Notes under the pieces: model-generated | The model's database searches: none | Seen by the model: only the letters and a program-made list of their open reading frames with translations | What the model was told of the DNA's origin: nothing | Translations under genes and position numbers: made by a program | Source: Clostridia bacterium | GTDB lineage: Bacteria; Bacillota; Clostridia; Oscillospirales; Acutalibacteraceae | NCBI GenBank assembly: GCA_900769375.1 | Contig: CAAGGN010000076.1 | Span: 1 to 6,986 of the forward strand | Length of the DNA stretch: 6,986 nt | Reading direction: 5' to 3' | In this document: piece after piece, positions 6,916 through 6,986 of the stretch | Numbering within the stretch: position 1 is the first letter of the stretch | Layout: each line of letters begins with the position of its first letter

Positions 6916-6986
6916 ACCAAAAGCAATAAGTATTATTATCTTTTTAGATTAAGATAATAATTCTTTTTTTGTTAATTGATATTTTA
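6916..6986 (-). other. Upstream region of the AI-2E gene, cut by the window edge
   Basis: This 71-nt AT-rich stretch should hold the promoter and ribosome site of the leftward AI-2E unit. I find no convincing -35/-10 pair: TATTAT is present on the minus strand (6959-6954), but nothing acceptable lies 16-18 nt upstream of it. There is also no GGAG-like site near the ATG at 6915. The inverted repeat occupies most of it. The promoter is probably beyond the right edge. Confidence 0.5.
6928..6965. repeat. AT-only quasi-palindrome upstream of the AI-2E gene
   Basis: ATTATTATCTT (6932-6942) and AAGATAATAAT (6951-6961) are perfect 11-bp inverted repeats around an 8-nt loop. One T-T mismatch further out, AAG (6928-6930) pairs with CTT (6963-6965), giving 14 pairs of 15. 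On the plus strand it is followed by a run of T (6964-6970). That looks like a terminator, but no plus-strand gene precedes it and the stem has almost no G-C pairs. It overlaps the codons just before the annotated AI-2E start. Confidence 0.6.

Noticed and set aside
6928..6970. Terminator on the plus strand at the AT-rich inverted repeat
   Set aside because: No plus-strand gene leads into it, the plus-strand operon already has a good terminator at 5064-5091, and the stem is almost purely A-T.

Overview
The window is an AT-rich piece of bacterial chromosome. Purine-rich Shine-Dalgarno sites, sigma-A-type promoters, the standard genetic code and the family makeup (AzlC/AzlD, YgiQ, AI-2E, GlgP) suggest a low-GC Bacillota genome, probably a member of Clostridia. 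The genus cannot be told from this sequence. I see no mobile element, CRISPR array, tRNA, rRNA or phage gene. It reads as ordinary housekeeping and accessory chromosome, not as an obvious new system.

Layout. (1) 1-932, minus strand: the first 310 residues of a glycogen phosphorylase (glgP), running off the left edge. (2) 933-1220: an AT-rich divergent spacer with two well-formed promoters back to back, one for glgP and one for the genes to the right. (3) 1221-5073, plus strand: a tight four-gene unit. It holds azlC and azlD (two-subunit branched-chain amino acid exporter, overlapping by 8 nt), a YgiQ-type radical SAM protein, and a membrane-anchored or secreted serine hydrolase of the class A beta-lactamase fold that starts with TTG. 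(4) 5064-5091: a perfect palindromic hairpin that serves as a two-way terminator and contains the stop codons of both converging genes. (5) 5082-6915, minus strand: a two-gene unit with an AI-2E/PerM-family membrane protein followed, with a 14-nt overlap, by a soluble YkuE-like metallophosphoesterase. (6) 6916-6986: an AT-only quasi-palindrome just upstream of the AI-2E gene, where the true 5' end of that gene is in doubt.

How the genes relate. azlC and azlD clearly form one transporter. The YgiQ protein and the serine hydrolase are probably co-transcribed with them (spacers of 10 and 17 nt, no terminator between), but no shared pathway is evident. The AI-2E and phosphoesterase genes are translationally coupled. 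The points most worth a second look are the disrupted-looking start of the AI-2E gene, the serine hydrolase that lacks the deacylating glutamate of true beta-lactamases, and the terminator that is also the C-terminal coding sequence of two genes.
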